This document shows, piece by piece, positions 38,515 through 49,561 of a DNA stretch of 64,000 nt. The stretch is from Sedimenticola hydrogenitrophicus (GTDB taxonomy: Bacteria > Pseudomonadota > Gammaproteobacteria > Chromatiales > Chromatiaceae), in the NCBI RefSeq assembly GCF_025175675.1, contig NZ_JANIOA010000022.1, positions 1 to 64,000 of the forward strand, given 5' to 3'. Made by a program: the position numbers and the translations under genes. The first letter of the stretch is position 1, and every line of letters begins with the position of its first letter. The notes beneath the pieces were generated by a model, which saw only the letters and a program-made list of their open reading frames with translations, was not told where the DNA came from and did not search any database.

Positions 38515-39729
38515 ATGAATGAACTGGCAGGAAAACGACTGTTACTGGGGATTACCGGTGGCATAGCGGCCTACAAGTCGGTTGAGCTGGTGCGCCTGTT
38601 GCGCAAATCCGCCGCCGAGGTGCAGGTGGTGCTGACCGGGGCCGCCAGCCAGTTCGTCACCCCCATGACCTTGCAGGCGGTCTCCGGCCGTCCGGTCCGT
38701 CAGGACCTGTTCGACCCGGCACACGAGGCGGCCATGGGGCATATCGAGCTGGCGCGCTGGGCCGATCTGGTGCTGGTGGCACCGGCCAGCGCCGGTTTCA
38801 TGGCCAGATTGGCCAACGGCTTTGCCGATAACCTGCTCGCCACGCTCTGCCTGGCCACCACCGCGCCGATCATCCTGGCGCCGGCGATGAATCAGCAGAT
38901 GTGGGCCAACCCCGCCACCCGGCACAATGTCGCGCTGCTGGCGCAGCGGGGCGTCGAGTTGTGGGGGCCGGCCTCGGGTGATCAGGCGTGCGGTGAAATC
39001 GGCCCCGGGCGAATGCTGGAACCGGAGGCGCTGCTGGAACAGCTGCAGGGCCGTTACGCTCCGGGTCCCCTGTCGGGGGTGCGGGTGCTGTTGACCGCCG
39101 GCCCGACCCGCGAGCCGCTGGATCCGGTCCGATTTATCGGCAATCGCAGCTCGGGTAAGATGGGCTTCGCCCTGGCGACCGCCTTCGCCGGCGCCGGCGC
39201 CGCGGTAGAGCTGGTTGCCGGTCCCGTATCGCTCGACACGCCGCCCGGGGTGGAGCGCATCGACGTGGAGACCGCCGGTGAAATGGAGCAGGCGGTGATG
39301 TCCCGGGTGGCCGGTTGCGACATCTTCGTTGGCTGCGCCGCCGTGGCGGATTACCGTCCCGATGCGGTGGCCGCACAGAAGATCAAGAAGAACAATGACC
39401 GGATGGAGCTCCGGCTGGTGCGCAATCCCGATATTCTGGCCGGCGTGGCGGCACGGACCGACGCACCCTTCACGGTCGGCTTTGCCGCCGAGACCCAGGC
39501 CGCCGAGGAGTATGCCGAGAAGAAACGCATCGCCAAGCGCATCGACATGATCGCGGCCAATCTGGTGGGTGCCCGGGAGGGGGGGTTCGAGCGGGACGAA
39601 AATGCCCTCACCCTGCTGTGGGAGGGCGGTCGCGAAGCGTTGCCCATGATGGACAAGCGGCGGCTGGCGGAACAGCTGGTCTCCGTGGTGACCGAACACT
39701 ACCTGGCCGCCCGCCATCCGGCGTCGTGA
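38515..39729 (+). CDS. coaBC: Bifunctional phosphopantothenoylcysteine decarboxylase/synthetase
   Basis: A 404-aa CoA biosynthesis enzyme. The N-terminal flavoprotein CoaC (~1-190) shows [16 protein letters not shown], the substrate-clamp PAMNQQMW and the catalytic cysteine in [11 protein letters not shown]. The C-terminal CoaB (~195-400) has [24 protein letters not shown] and the KIKK motif. First gene of coaBC-dut-algC-argB-slmA, divergent from radC. Confidence 0.97.
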   Translation: MNELAGKRLLLGITGGIAAYKSVELVRLLRKSAAEVQVVLTGAASQFVTPMTLQAVSGRPVRQDLFDPAHEAAMGHIELARWADLVLVAPASAGFMARLANGFADNLLATLCLATTAPIILAPAMNQQMWANPATRHNVALLAQRGVELWGPASGDQACGEIGPGRMLEPEALLEQLQGRYAPGPLSGVRVLLTAGPTREPLDPVRFIGNRSSGKMGFALATAFAGAGAAVELVAGPVSLDTPPGVERIDVETAGEMEQAVMSRVAGCDIFVGCAAVADYRPDAVAAQKIKKNNDRMELRLVRNPDILAGVAARTDAPFTVGFAAETQAAEEYAEKKRIAKRIDMIAANLVGAREGGFERDENALTLLWEGGREALPMMDKRRLAEQLVSVVTEHYLAARHPAS

Positions 39730-39781
39730 CCGGGGCGCTATATTTGCGGCTATCTGACAAAGCCAACCAGTAACAGAGACT

Positions 39782-40240
39782 ATGAAAACAGACATTCAGC
39801 TTAAAATCCTCGATCATCGCCTGGGTGACGCCTTTCCACTGCCGGCCTATGCCACCGAGGGGTCGGCCGGTATGGATCTGCGCGCCATGCTGGAGCAGCC
39901 ACTGCGGATCGCGCCGGGCGAGACCCATCTGATCCCCACGGGCATGGCCATCCATGTCGAGGATCCCCGGCTGGCGGCGGTGATCCTGCCGCGTTCGGGT
40001 CTGGGCCATAAACACGGCATTGTGCTGGGCAATCTGGTGGGGCTGATCGACTCCGACTATCAGGGGCAGCTGTTTGTCTCCTGCTGGAACCGTGGCAATG
40101 AAAGTTTTTTGATCGAGGTGGGCGAGCGCATCGCCCAGCTGGTAATCATTCCGGTGGTCAGGGCCGCCTTCGAGATTGTCGAGGAGTTCCGGGAGTCGGA
40201 TCGGGGCAGCGGCGGATTTGGCCATTCCGGGAGGCATTGA
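39782..40240 (+). CDS. dut: Deoxyuridine 5'-triphosphate nucleotidohydrolase (dUTPase)
   Basis: A 152-aa homotrimeric dUTPase making dUMP and PPi. Motifs 1-5 are present: [39 protein letters not shown] and the C-terminal [10 protein letters not shown]. The stop codon is directly abutted by a MITE-like element, which separates it from algC. Confidence 0.97.
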   Translation: MKTDIQLKILDHRLGDAFPLPAYATEGSAGMDLRAMLEQPLRIAPGETHLIPTGMAIHVEDPRLAAVILPRSGLGHKHGIVLGNLVGLIDSDYQGQLFVSCWNRGNESFLIEVGERIAQLVIIPVVRAAFEIVEEFRESDRGSGGFGHSGRH

Positions 40241-40471
40241 GGGCTCACGCAAGAATTGTTCCGTAGCACCGAGGGCGTTCCTGGGTCCCGCCGGCAAGGC
40301 ACGCGTTGCAGGCAATGGCTGTTCCCTTGGCAACAAGCGAACCAATCCGCCGGGAGCGGATTTGGACGGCCGCAGGCCGGCCCGAAGGGTGGACTCCGGG
40401 GATGGAGTCCACAGCGCCGCCAGCGGAGCCCGGGGGCGATGGAATACAGGAGCTTATTCTTGCGCGGGCCC
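40241..40471. mobile_element. MITE-like element, family A copy 3 (231 bp, inverted, with insert)
   Basis: Left end GGGCTCACGCAAGAATT, right end TTATTCTTGCGCGGGCCC. The interior matches copies 1 and 2 in reverse orientation, but ~72 bp of unrelated, partly palindromic DNA (GTGGACTCCGGGG...GGAGTCCAC) is inserted. It starts at the base after the dut stop, as copy 1 does after its gene. Confidence 0.75.
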
Positions 40472-40531
40472 TAGGGACGGGTGGCCGCGCCGGTAGGGCA
40501 GGCTGCAGTGGGAGAGTTCAGGGATGTGGGT

Positions 40532-43048
40532 ATGCTAAAACGAAAAAAAGATAATCCGCAAGGGGATGACGTGAACGGCAAGGCCGCCGTGGTGGCGGGT
40601 GTCGGCAGTGCCAGTCGCTATTTCTATGTCGCGCTGTTGCTGTCGCTGGCAATTATTTGCGCGGCGGCCGCAGCCAGCGTTTTTCTACAGGGGCAACAGG
40701 AGCAGAGGCTCGGCCTGATCCAGCTGCAACGGATCGGCGTGGAGATTGCCGGACGGGTCGCGGAACGAGTGGAGGGGCGGCGCGCCCTGCTGCTTGCGCT
40801 GGCCAGCGATGCCGATCTCAGGGCACCGTTGCTGAGCGAGGATCTGCCCGGGCTGCGTCGGCAGGAGCGCCGGCTGTTGCCGCTGCTGCCGGCTGCCCTG
40901 CGGGTGCGCCTGTTGCCGAAAGGCTGGGACACGCTGGAGCCGGACGCCAACCCGCCCTTCAGTTACGCCTCGCTGGATGTACTGCGCAGTGTGGAACGCA
41001 ACGGCAAGCCCTCGCCGGCCGAGGTGCATCTGTTTGGTACGGGGCAACAGCACGTGGCGATGGCGGTTCCGGTCTTTTCGGCGGATGGGGCGGAGGTTCT
41101 TGGTGTGCTGCACGTGGCTTACCCCTCCGCGGCGTTGACCCGGACCCTCGCGGGTCTGTCCGATGTGATTGGCCGGGTTGAGCTGCAGCAGGTGGTCAAG
41201 GATACCCCGGTGGTGATCACCGCCGTGGGTCCGCCGGCGGAGCAGATGGCGGGAACGGAAGAGATCCCGGGAACTATCTGGCGGATTGGCTATGCTACCC
41301 CGGCCCTAGCTTTCGGGAGTGATACGCAACTGTTCCAGTTGGGCATACTGCTGATCGCCGCGGTGCTGATCGCCATCGTACTCTGGCTCCAGTCGCGCCA
41401 CTTCAAGCAGGCGCTGCGCCATGACCTGGAATCGATGTTTGCCCTGGTCGAGGCCCTTAAGAGCGGCTCGCCGGGGCGGGTCAGTCCGCCCCGGCTGGAG
41501 GAGTTCGGGCATGTGTTCGGCCTGATCAGGCAGGTTTGGCACCAGGCGGTAAGAAAACCGGCGGCGACCGGAGTGGGGTCGGCCGAGGCGTCGGACGAAC
41601 TCCGCATGCCCGAGCTGGAGGTGTTGGACGCGACGCCGGATGAGCCGGCTTCCGCCTATGCCGGGGGGCTGGATTCGCTACCGGAGGAGATTTTCCGTGC
41701 CTACGATATCCGCGGCGTGGTGGGCGATACCCTGACCGAGCAAATCGTCTATGAGCTGGGCCGTGCGATCGGCAGCGAGGCCCATGAACAGGGGGAGCAG
41801 ACGGTCATCGTGGCCCGCGACGGACGGCACTCCGGGTCTGCATTCAACCGCGCACTGTGTGACGGACTGGTAGCCAGTGGACGGGATGTGCTGGATATCG
41901 GCATGGTACCGACACCCGTGCTCTATTTCGCCACCCATTTTCTCGGCAGCAAGTCCGGGGTGATGATCACCGGCAGTCACAACCCCGCGGACTATAACGG
42001 TCTGAAGATCGTTATCAATGGCGCGGCGTTGTCCGGTGAGGCGATCACCGGGCTGAAGCGGCGCATCCAGCAACAGGATTATCTGCAGGGGCAAGGTTCA
42101 CTGCACACCCAGGACCTGCTGCCCGATTATATTGAGCGGATACTGGGCGATGTGCAGTTGAGTCGTCCGCTCAGGCTGGTTGTGGATTGCGGCAACGGGG
42201 TTGCCGGCGTGGTGGCGCCGGCCCTGTTTCAGGCGCTCGGCTGTGATGTGGCGGCGCTCTATTGTAATGTGGATGGCGACTTCCCCAATCACCATCCGGA
42301 TCCCGGCAAGCCGGAAAACCTGGTCGATCTGATCCGCGCCGTGCGCGAGCACAAGGCCGATCTGGGCGTGGCCTTCGATGGTGACGGCGACCGCCTGGGG
42401 GTGGTTGACGGCAATGGTAAAATCATCTGGCCGGATCGCCTGCTGATGCTGCTGGCGCGGGATGTGCTGAGCCGCCAGCCCGGGGCTGACGTGATTTACG
42501 ATGTGAAGTCGAGCCGCCATCTGGCGGATGAGATCCTCTCCTGTGGCGGCCGCCCCATCATGTGGAAGACGGGACATTCGCTGATCAAGGCGAAGATGCG
42601 CGAGACCGGCGCCCTGCTGGCGGGGGAGATGAGCGGGCATATCTTTATCCAGGATCGCTGGTACGGATTTGACGATGGGTTATACTCCTGCGCCAGATTG
42701 CTGGAACTGCTCTCCATCGAGCCGCTATCGGCGATCGAGGTGTTCGACAGCCTGCCCGAGAGCGTCTCGACTCCGGAGCTGAACCTGGCATTTGCGCGGG
42801 AAGGGGAGAATTTCGCGCTGATGGAGAAACTGTCCGGCCAGGCCGATTTCGCGGATGCCAAGGTGGTGCAGATCGATGGCTTGCGGGTCGAGTTCGAGGA
42901 TGGCTGGGGATTGGTTCGGCCCTCCAATACCACCCCGTCGCTGGTGTTTCGTTTCGAGGCGGACAACGAGGCAGCGCTGATGCGGATTCAGCAGCAGTTC
43001 CAGCAGTGGCTGTTGCGCGTCGAACCCGGATTGAAACTCCCTTTTTAG
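40532..43048 (+). CDS. algC: Membrane-anchored phosphomannomutase/phosphoglucomutase (long AlgC)
   Basis: An 838-aa fusion. Residues ~30-50 and ~268-290 are membrane helices enclosing a ~215-residue, probably periplasmic region; then a linker; then a full PMM/PGM from ~390 (LPEEIFRAYDIRG). The catalytic serine is S482 (TGSHNP), the metal loop DGDGDR starts at D616, the sugar loop is GEMSGH, and RPSNTTP is near the end. It interconverts mannose/glucose 6- and 1-phosphates for polysaccharide and LPS precursors. Long AlgC forms occur in Pseudomonas. The ATG at 40532 is preferred; a GTG at 40481 with AGGGACGG is possible. Confidence 0.93.
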   Translation: MLKRKKDNPQGDDVNGKAAVVAGVGSASRYFYVALLLSLAIICAAAAASVFLQGQQEQRLGLIQLQRIGVEIAGRVAERVEGRRALLLALASDADLRAPLLSEDLPGLRRQERRLLPLLPAALRVRLLPKGWDTLEPDANPPFSYASLDVLRSVERNGKPSPAEVHLFGTGQQHVAMAVPVFSADGAEVLGVLHVAYPSAALTRTLAGLSDVIGRVELQQVVKDTPVVITAVGPPAEQMAGTEEIPGTIWRIGYATPALAFGSDTQLFQLGILLIAAVLIAIVLWLQSRHFKQALRHDLESMFALVEALKSGSPGRVSPPRLEEFGHVFGLIRQVWHQAVRKPAATGVGSAEASDELRMPELEVLDATPDEPASAYAGGLDSLPEEIFRAYDIRGVVGDTLTEQIVYELGRAIGSEAHEQGEQTVIVARDGRHSGSAFNRALCDGLVASGRDVLDIGMVPTPVLYFATHFLGSKSGVMITGSHNPADYNGLKIVINGAALSGEAITGLKRRIQQQDYLQGQGSLHTQDLLPDYIERILGDVQLSRPLRLVVDCGNGVAGVVAPALFQALGCDVAALYCNVDGDFPNHHPDPGKPENLVDLIRAVREHKADLGVAFDGDGDRLGVVDGNGKIIWPDRLLMLLARDVLSRQPGADVIYDVKSSRHLADEILSCGGRPIMWKTGHSLIKAKMRETGALLAGEMSGHIFIQDRWYGFDDGLYSCARLLELLSIEPLSAIEVFDSLPESVSTPELNLAFAREGENFALMEKLSGQADFADAKVVQIDGLRVEFEDGWGLVRPSNTTPSLVFRFEADNEAALMRIQQQFQQWLLRVEPGLKLPF

Positions 43049-43148
43049 CGGCAGGAGGCCGGTGAGCTTGCGAACCGCATCGTTCGCGGGTCGTTGGGTT
43101 GATGCGCCGGTTGTTGATGGTCGGCGCTGTTGATCGACCTGTTTGTGA

Positions 43149-44069
<921 letters not shown>

Positions 44070-44079
44070 GTCGGGTCGG

Positions 44080-44670
44080 ATGAATCAGAAACCATCCCGC
44101 AAGCAGCAGATCCTGGAATCCCTGGCGAGCGAACTGGAGCGCAATCCGGGAGAGCGCATCACCACGGCGGTGCTGGCGCGCTCGGTCGGTGTCTCCGAGG
44201 CGGCCCTGTACCGGCATTTCGCCAGCAAGGCGAAGATGTTCGAGGGGCTGATCGGCTTCGCCGAGGAGTCGGTGTTCGTGCGTATCAACCAGATCCTCGA
44301 GGGCGAAAAGGAGACGCGCGCCCGCTGTGCCCGGCTGCTCTATCTGCTGTTGGTCTTTTCCGAGCGCAATCCGGGCATCACCCGGGTGCTGCTGGGCGAT
44401 GCCCTGATCGGCGAGACCGAGCGCCTGCACCAGCGGGTGGAGCAGTTCTTTGCCCGCCTGGAGATGCAGTTGCGCCAGGTGCTGCGCGAGTCGCGGATGC
44501 GTGACGGGGATGTCTGCGTGGATGCCGAGAACGGTGCGGCGCTGATGTTGTCGCTGATCGAGGGGCGCATGCACCAGTTCCTACGCACCCGCTTCAAGGT
44601 CTCGCCGGCGGCCGGTTGGGAATCCCAATGGGCGATCCTGGAGCGCGCACTGTTTCAGCCGGCAGGTTGA
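44080..44670 (+). CDS. slmA: Nucleoid occlusion factor SlmA
   Basis: A 196-aa TetR-family protein. An N-terminal helix-turn-helix (TTAVLARSVGVSEAALYRHFASKAKMFEGL) precedes an all-helical C-terminal domain. SlmA binds DNA sites around the nucleoid and blocks FtsZ rings over it. The HTH sequence and position near argB/pyrE/coaBC match SlmA rather than a metabolic TetR regulator. It starts 10 bp after argB. Confidence 0.92.
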   Translation: MNQKPSRKQQILESLASELERNPGERITTAVLARSVGVSEAALYRHFASKAKMFEGLIGFAEESVFVRINQILEGEKETRARCARLLYLLLVFSERNPGITRVLLGDALIGETERLHQRVEQFFARLEMQLRQVLRESRMRDGDVCVDAENGAALMLSLIEGRMHQFLRTRFKVSPAAGWESQWAILERALFQPAG

Positions 44671-44742
44671 ATCCGGCAGTTTCGAAGGGTCGAGAAGCGA
44701 CGGTTGATCCACCGAGCTAACCCTACCCTTTTGCGTCCAGAG

Positions 44743-44897
44743 GTAGGATGGGTGGAGCGCCCCCATGAACTCTCCACCGGCTCCCTTTCTGGTGCGCAAC
44801 CCATCGCGCACCTGCATCCACATCCGAAGATGGGTTACAGCGCGCCGACCGCCGTGAACAGCCGTCAACAGTGGTGCCGCGCCTCCACCCATCCTAC
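44743..44897. repeat. GTAGGATGGGTGGAG palindromic element
   Basis: GTAGGATGGGTGGAG at the left and CTCCACCCATCCTAC at the right are perfect complements; inner arms GCGCAACCCATCGCGC and GATGGGTTACAGCGCG also pair. It fills most of the 285-bp gap between the converging slmA and DUF4124 genes. Confidence 0.75.
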
Positions 44898-44955
44898 ATG
44901 CTGAACTGGTTTTGCAGGGTCGGGAAGCGACAGCGCATCCACCTAAATAACCACT

Positions 44956-45957
44956 TCAGTTCGCGGATTGGGCGCGATTGGCTTCAGCCAGGTAATCACG
45001 AAAGCCGGTACGGATCTTCTCCACCGGTTCGGATCTGCAGTACTCGTCGCCGCGCGGCGAGGATTTGCATTGCAGGTCCATGAACAGCTCCGCGCCCGGT
45101 CGGTCCTTGTGGCGGATACGCGACGCGGTGAGGCTGATATCCTCGTCCTTCAGCGGCGCGGCGGACATGATGATGCTGTCGCTGAGCATCTGCAGGCGGG
45201 TGGTGGCATGCTGGCGCACGTACTCTTCCACCTTGATCCAGGCCTGGTCGCAGGCCCGTTCATCCCGGCACACCACCACCGTATCCAGCAGCGAGACGGT
45301 TCGTTCCTGGTCGAGTTGCGGGTCGGTATTCTCTTCTTGCAGATTCTTCAGGCTGCGGAAACGGGCCAGATCCTTGGCCGCCCTGTTGCGTATGGCCTCT
45401 TTCTCCTGCTCCTTCTGGATGATCGCGGTGTAACTGTCGCGCAGTTGAGTGCGGGTGTTTTCGATATCCTTGAGCAGATTCTCCGAGAGCCGTTGCCCCT
45501 GCCGTTCCATCGAGGCCGCGCTCTGTTGCATATCCGCCAAGTTGCCTTTCATCCGCCGGATGTTGCCGCGGATCACCTGGATATTGGAGTCGATGGCCGT
45601 CAGTTTGCCGTTGCGCGCCATGAGCAGGTCATCCTCCGTGCGGAAGGTCCGCAGCAGCACCTGGTCCTTGGCCTTCTGCAGCTCGATCAGTCGCTGCTGC
45701 TCCGCGCGCAATTTTTCCAGCTCCTGTTCCCGGGCGATCTCCTCCGCAGTCCTTGCGGCCCGGATGCGCTCCACTTCGCGTCCGCTTTCGCTCAGCTCGG
45801 AGCGGGCGCTACGCGCGTGCTCCGTGGGTACCCGGTCGGAGAGATGGACGTTGCCCTCTTCGTCCACCCAGCGATAGATCTTGCCTGCCGTGGCCTGGGT
45901 GGCGAGGAAGAGACACGCGGCGAGTATTCCGAAGGATAGTCTGTTTGCTCTGCTCAT
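44956..45957 (-). CDS. DUF4124 coiled-coil envelope protein
   Basis: A 333-aa protein: signal peptide (1-24, ending TQATA), a DUF4124 segment (KIYRWVDEEGNVHLSDRVP), a long charged coiled coil (~50-210, many Glu/Arg/Gln heptads), and a C-terminal domain with cysteines (VVCRDERACDQAW, LQCKSSPRGDEYC) that could form disulfides. Periplasmic location is expected. The ATG at 45957 starts the signal peptide. It lies 88 bp after pyrE on the same strand. Function unknown; the C-terminal domain matches no family I can name. Confidence 0.83.
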   Translation of the reverse strand: MSRANRLSFGILAACLFLATQATAGKIYRWVDEEGNVHLSDRVPTEHARSARSELSESGREVERIRAARTAEEIAREQELEKLRAEQQRLIELQKAKDQVLLRTFRTEDDLLMARNGKLTAIDSNIQVIRGNIRRMKGNLADMQQSAASMERQGQRLSENLLKDIENTRTQLRDSYTAIIQKEQEKEAIRNRAAKDLARFRSLKNLQEENTDPQLDQERTVSLLDTVVVCRDERACDQAWIKVEEYVRQHATTRLQMLSDSIIMSAAPLKDEDISLTASRIRHKDRPGAELFMDLQCKSSPRGDEYCRSEPVEKIRTGFRDYLAEANRAQSAN

Positions 45958-46045
45958 AGGGCTCGGGGGGTCAGGTACTCGGTCTGCGGTGTTTTCGGTA
46001 TTGCTCACTATCGGGCAGAAAGCGGGTGATGTAAAGCCACCCCCG

Positions 46046-46687
46046 TCACACCCCGTACTGCTCGCGATAAGCGCGGATCTGCTGCAGAGACTCACCGGCA
46101 TCCGCTTTCTCCGCCAGGTACTGCACCAGGTGTTCCAGCCGGACAATGGCGGCCACCGGCATCCGGTAGTCGGCTTCGACCTCCTGGATGGCCGAGCGTT
46201 CCCCGGTGCCCCGCTCCTGGCGGTCGAGAGCGATCACCACCCCGGCCGGGGTGGCGCCCTGGGCGCTGATGACCTCCATCGACTCGCGGATGGCGGTGCC
46301 GGCGGTGATCACGTCATCGATAATCAGGATACGCCCCTCCAGGGGGTGGCCGACGATGCTGCCGCCCTCGCCGTGATCCTTGGCCTCCTTCCGGTTGAAG
46401 GCATAGGGGATGTCGATGCCGTGCTGGTCATAGAGTGCGGCGGCGGTCACGGCCGCCAGGGGGATGCCCTTGTAGGCCGGGCCGTAGAGCACGTCGAAGG
46501 GGATGCCGGAGTCGACGATCGCCTGGGCGTAGAACTTGCCCAGCCGGGCCAGGCTGGAGCCGCTGTTGAACAGGCCGGCGTTGAAGAAGTAGGGGCTGAC
46601 GCGGCCGGACTTGAGGGTAAACCGGCCGAAGCGCAACACCCCCACGTCGAGGGCGAAATCGAGGAAATCTTTTTGATAGCTTTGCAT
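46046..46687 (-). CDS. pyrE: Orotate phosphoribosyltransferase
   Basis: A 213-aa enzyme of de novo pyrimidine synthesis (orotate + PRPP to OMP). The PRPP motif is [27 protein letters not shown] and AYKGIPLAA are family segments. The length equals E. coli PyrE. The ATG at 46687 is the family start; a very long open frame upstream is an antisense shadow of the permease gene. It is divergent from the permease. Confidence 0.97.
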   Translation of the reverse strand: MQSYQKDFLDFALDVGVLRFGRFTLKSGRVSPYFFNAGLFNSGSSLARLGKFYAQAIVDSGIPFDVLYGPAYKGIPLAAVTAAALYDQHGIDIPYAFNRKEAKDHGEGGSIVGHPLEGRILIIDDVITAGTAIRESMEVISAQGATPAGVVIALDRQERGTGERSAIQEVEADYRMPVAAIVRLEHLVQYLAEKADAGESLQQIRAYREQYGV

Positions 46688-46828
46688 GTCTGACTCCAGA
46701 TACGGGATGCCAGATTGTCCGTTCCCGGCGGCCACGATGCAAGGGGGTCGGTGCTCTGTCAGGGTGAGTGCGGAAAGGGCGGCGTTATCGGGTACAATCG
46801 CGCATTTCAGGGCGGAGTGTTCCAAGCT

Positions 46829-48367
46829 ATGGCGACAGGGGAGGGCAGGGACTGGGCGGCAACGCTGCGGGCGTACCGGAATCCGAAGGTGCTGGCCATG
46901 CTGTTTTTCGGCTTTTCCGCCGGCCTGCCGTTGCTGCTGATCTTCTCCACCCTGTCGCTGTGGCTGCGCGAGGCGGCGGTCGACCGCTCCACCGTCACCT
47001 ATTTCAGCTGGGCCGCACTCGGCTACTCCTTCAAATTCATCTGGGCGCCGCTGGTGGATCGGCTGCCGCTGCCGTTGCTGACCGCCTGGCTGGGGCGGCG
47101 GCGTGGCTGGCTGCTGTTGGCCCAACTCTCGGTCATCGGCGCCATTCTCTGGATGGCGTTTACCGATCCGGCAGAAAATCTGCATCTGATGGCGTTCGCC
47201 GCGGTGCTGCTCGGCTTCTCCGGGGCCACCCAGGATATCGTAATCGACGCCTATCGCATCGAATCGGCGGAACAGGAGCTGCAGGCGCTGATGGCCTCCA
47301 TGTACATCGCCGGTTACCGGGTGGGGATGCTGGTGGCCGGTGCCGGCTCGCTCAAGCTGGCGGTCTGGTTCGGTGCCGAGGGGGGTTATCACTACAGCGC
47401 CTGGCAATGGACTTATATCTGCATGGCGGCGGTCATGTCTGTCGGGGTACTCACCACCCTGCTGGTGGCGGAACCGAAGGTCGATCCGGCACGCCCCGGT
47501 GTGTTTCATGGCGCCTCCGACTATGTCCGCTTTCTGCTGCTGTTTCTGCTGGCGGTGGCGGTCTTTGCCGCCAGCTTCTTCCTCGGCGGGGATCTGGTCA
47601 GCGCGATCAAGGCCGACTGGCTGGCCACCCTGCCGGGGGACGCCCTGCTGGCCGGCTTTGTCCTCGAAGGCGGGCGCCTGCTGCTGGCCCTGCTGCTGGC
47701 CTGGCTGGCCGCCCGTCTCGGCGTGGCGCTGGGGCTGGTGCGTGGCGAGGTGCTGCGCGAGACCTACCTGGAGCCGGTAGCCGACTTTTTCCGCCGCTAC
47801 CGCCGGGCCGCGCTGCTGGTACTGCTGCTGGTCGGCCTCTACCGGGTGTCTGATATAGTCCTCGGGATCATCTCCAACGTGTTCTACCTGGACATGGGTT
47901 TCGACAAGGACCAGATCGCCGATATCACCAAGACCTTCGGCCTGGTGATGACCATCCTGGGCGGCTTCCTGGGCGGTATGCTGACCCTGCGCTACGGCGT
48001 GATGCGCATCCTGTTTCTCGGCGCACTGCTCTCCGCCGCCACCAACCTGCTGTTTCTGCTGCTGGCCAGCGGAGGCGCGGATGTGTCGCTGCTGATGCTG
48101 GTCATCACCGCCGACAACCTGAGCGCCGGGCTGGCGGGCGCCGCTTTCGTGGCCTACCTGTCCGGTTTGACCCATGTCGCCTTCACCGCCTTCCAGTACG
48201 CAATGTTCAGCTCCCTGATGACCCTGGCGCCGAAACTGCTCGGTGGCTACTCGGGTACCCTGGTGGATGCTTTCGGTTACGAACGCTTCTTCCTGCTCAC
48301 CGCGGTGCTGGGTCTGCCGGTGTTGCTGTTGATCTATCTGGCCAGCCGTTTTGCCGACGCTGAATGA
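46829..48367 (+). CDS. ampG: AmpG-like MFS muropeptide permease
   Basis: A 512-aa inner-membrane protein with about 12-14 predicted helices. It begins [32 protein letters not shown], followed by [19 protein letters not shown] and [14 protein letters not shown], the AmpG signature region. AmpG imports GlcNAc-anhydroMurNAc peptides for cell-wall recycling. The central insert (~240-330) with extra hydrophobic stretches is typical. The ATG at 46829 is chosen; the frame extends upstream without support. Its stop overlaps an ATG of the next gene. Confidence 0.88.
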   Translation: MATGEGRDWAATLRAYRNPKVLAMLFFGFSAGLPLLLIFSTLSLWLREAAVDRSTVTYFSWAALGYSFKFIWAPLVDRLPLPLLTAWLGRRRGWLLLAQLSVIGAILWMAFTDPAENLHLMAFAAVLLGFSGATQDIVIDAYRIESAEQELQALMASMYIAGYRVGMLVAGAGSLKLAVWFGAEGGYHYSAWQWTYICMAAVMSVGVLTTLLVAEPKVDPARPGVFHGASDYVRFLLLFLLAVAVFAASFFLGGDLVSAIKADWLATLPGDALLAGFVLEGGRLLLALLLAWLAARLGVALGLVRGEVLRETYLEPVADFFRRYRRAALLVLLLVGLYRVSDIVLGIISNVFYLDMGFDKDQIADITKTFGLVMTILGGFLGGMLTLRYGVMRILFLGALLSAATNLLFLLLASGGADVSLLMLVITADNLSAGLAGAAFVAYLSGLTHVAFTAFQYAMFSSLMTLAPKLLGGYSGTLVDAFGYERFFLLTAVLGLPVLLLIYLASRFADAE

Positions 48368-48378
48368 GGAGATCGGTC

Positions 48379-49008
48379 ATGCATCCTGAATTGCTAATCG
48401 GAGCGGAGGGCTGGGAGCACGCCGCCTGGAGCGGGTCGTTCTATCCCGATGACCTGCCTCCCGAGTGGCGGCTAAGCTACTACGCCAATGAGTTCCCGCT
48501 GCTGCTGGTACCGTTTGAAGTTTGGCGGACGGGTGATGGCGAGCAGTTTCGCCGCTGGCGTGAGGATGTGGCGGGAGGCTTCCGCTTCGTCCTGGATGTC
48601 ACCGGCATGGCGCTGGAGGACGGGCAGTCCCCGCAACAGCTGCAGTGTTGCCGGTCGGTCCTGGGCGATCGCCTGGCCGGTGGCGTCTCCTGGTCGGCGG
48701 GGTCGCCGGCCGACTGTGCGCGGCTGCGTGGCTGGCTGGGGGATGGACGTTTTATGGCGTCGGCGTCGTGGCTGCCGGAGCTGCCGTCGACGGTACGGGT
48801 GGCGGCTGACGAAGCGACCCTGTGCGCCCTTATCCCCAGCGAGGCGGCGGCGGATCTCAAGTGGTTGCGTGCGGTGCTGGAGTCGCTCTCCGCCGGGCGC
48901 ACGGAGACACAGCGCCTGTTGCTGTTTTTTTCCGGAACGCCGCCGCGTATCCAGACGATGCAGGAGGCAGGGCTGCTCTGGCAACTGCTGGCGGGGATGC
49001 GACGTTAA
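48379..49008 (+). CDS. DUF72-like protein, reduced
   Basis: A 209-aa protein whose opening (LLIGAEGWEHAAWSGSFYPDDLPPEWRLSYYANEF) parallels DUF72 proteins (IGTSGW...FYP...YYA..F). The rest is weakly conserved and shorter than the usual 230-300 residues, so it may be a diverged member with a lost active site. GAGGAG lies 7 bases before the ATG at 48379; an ATG at 48364 overlapping the ampG stop (ATGA) is the alternative. Coupled to the AmpG-like gene. Function unknown. Confidence 0.75.
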   Translation: MHPELLIGAEGWEHAAWSGSFYPDDLPPEWRLSYYANEFPLLLVPFEVWRTGDGEQFRRWREDVAGGFRFVLDVTGMALEDGQSPQQLQCCRSVLGDRLAGGVSWSAGSPADCARLRGWLGDGRFMASASWLPELPSTVRVAADEATLCALIPSEAAADLKWLRAVLESLSAGRTETQRLLLFFSGTPPRIQTMQEAGLLWQLLAGMRR

Positions 49009-49196
49009 CGATTGTGCAGTAATTCTAAATTTGGCGAGGTTTAGCCTCGGCATCTCTCGGAAAGGATTCATTTTTAGCCGCGAGGAGTGGTGCAAGAGGA
49101 GTGGTACAGGGATGTACCGTTTACGGAGCCGAGGATGCAATGCACCGTTTACGGACCTAAGGATGGAATGAACGCAAATTAACGCGAATAAACTTA

Positions 49197-49398
49197 CTAC
49201 AACCCCCTCCAGTGGCTTGGTGGGTGCTAGAGGGGTGGGGCATTACGGACCCATTAATTGACGCCGGGCATAATGGCTGGGTGGGACCCTGGAGAACCAC
49301 GGATTCACACAGATAAACACGGATTCAGGATTCTGATCTCCTATCTGTGTGAATCTGTGTCCATCCGTGGTTCCTTATTAACCGGGTCTGGATAACTA
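49197..49398 (+). repeat. ~200-bp direct repeat, left of the mla operon
   Basis: Matches 52648-52838 in the same orientation: ACCCC(C/A)TCC, GGGGCATTACGGAC, AATGGCTG, then a CCACGG...CCGTGG palindrome (49296-49371) and GGATAACTAAA. The 49009-49561 gap also holds AATTCTAAATTTG at 49021, an inverted ATTTAGAATTGC at ~49422, and between 49074 and 49185 a sequence that recurs inverted at 63190-63282. No gene is seen in the gap. Confidence 0.75.
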
Positions 49399-49561
49399 AA
49401 GGTTTATTGAAAGGCATATTTAGAATTGCTAAGGATTGTGGATCGGGCTTGACGCTGCTGATTCCAAAAGGTGAGAATGCGCCCTTTGTCTACCTGTGGG
49501 CCAGGTGTCCGCGGCTGGGGCAGAAAAATCACGGGGCGAACGGTTGGAGCGTGGATCGGAT

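Noticed and set aside
46688-48175. N-terminal extension of pyrE to about 700 codons
   Set aside because: It is the antisense of the AmpG-like gene, Gln/Gly/His-rich; PyrE has its normal length from 46687.
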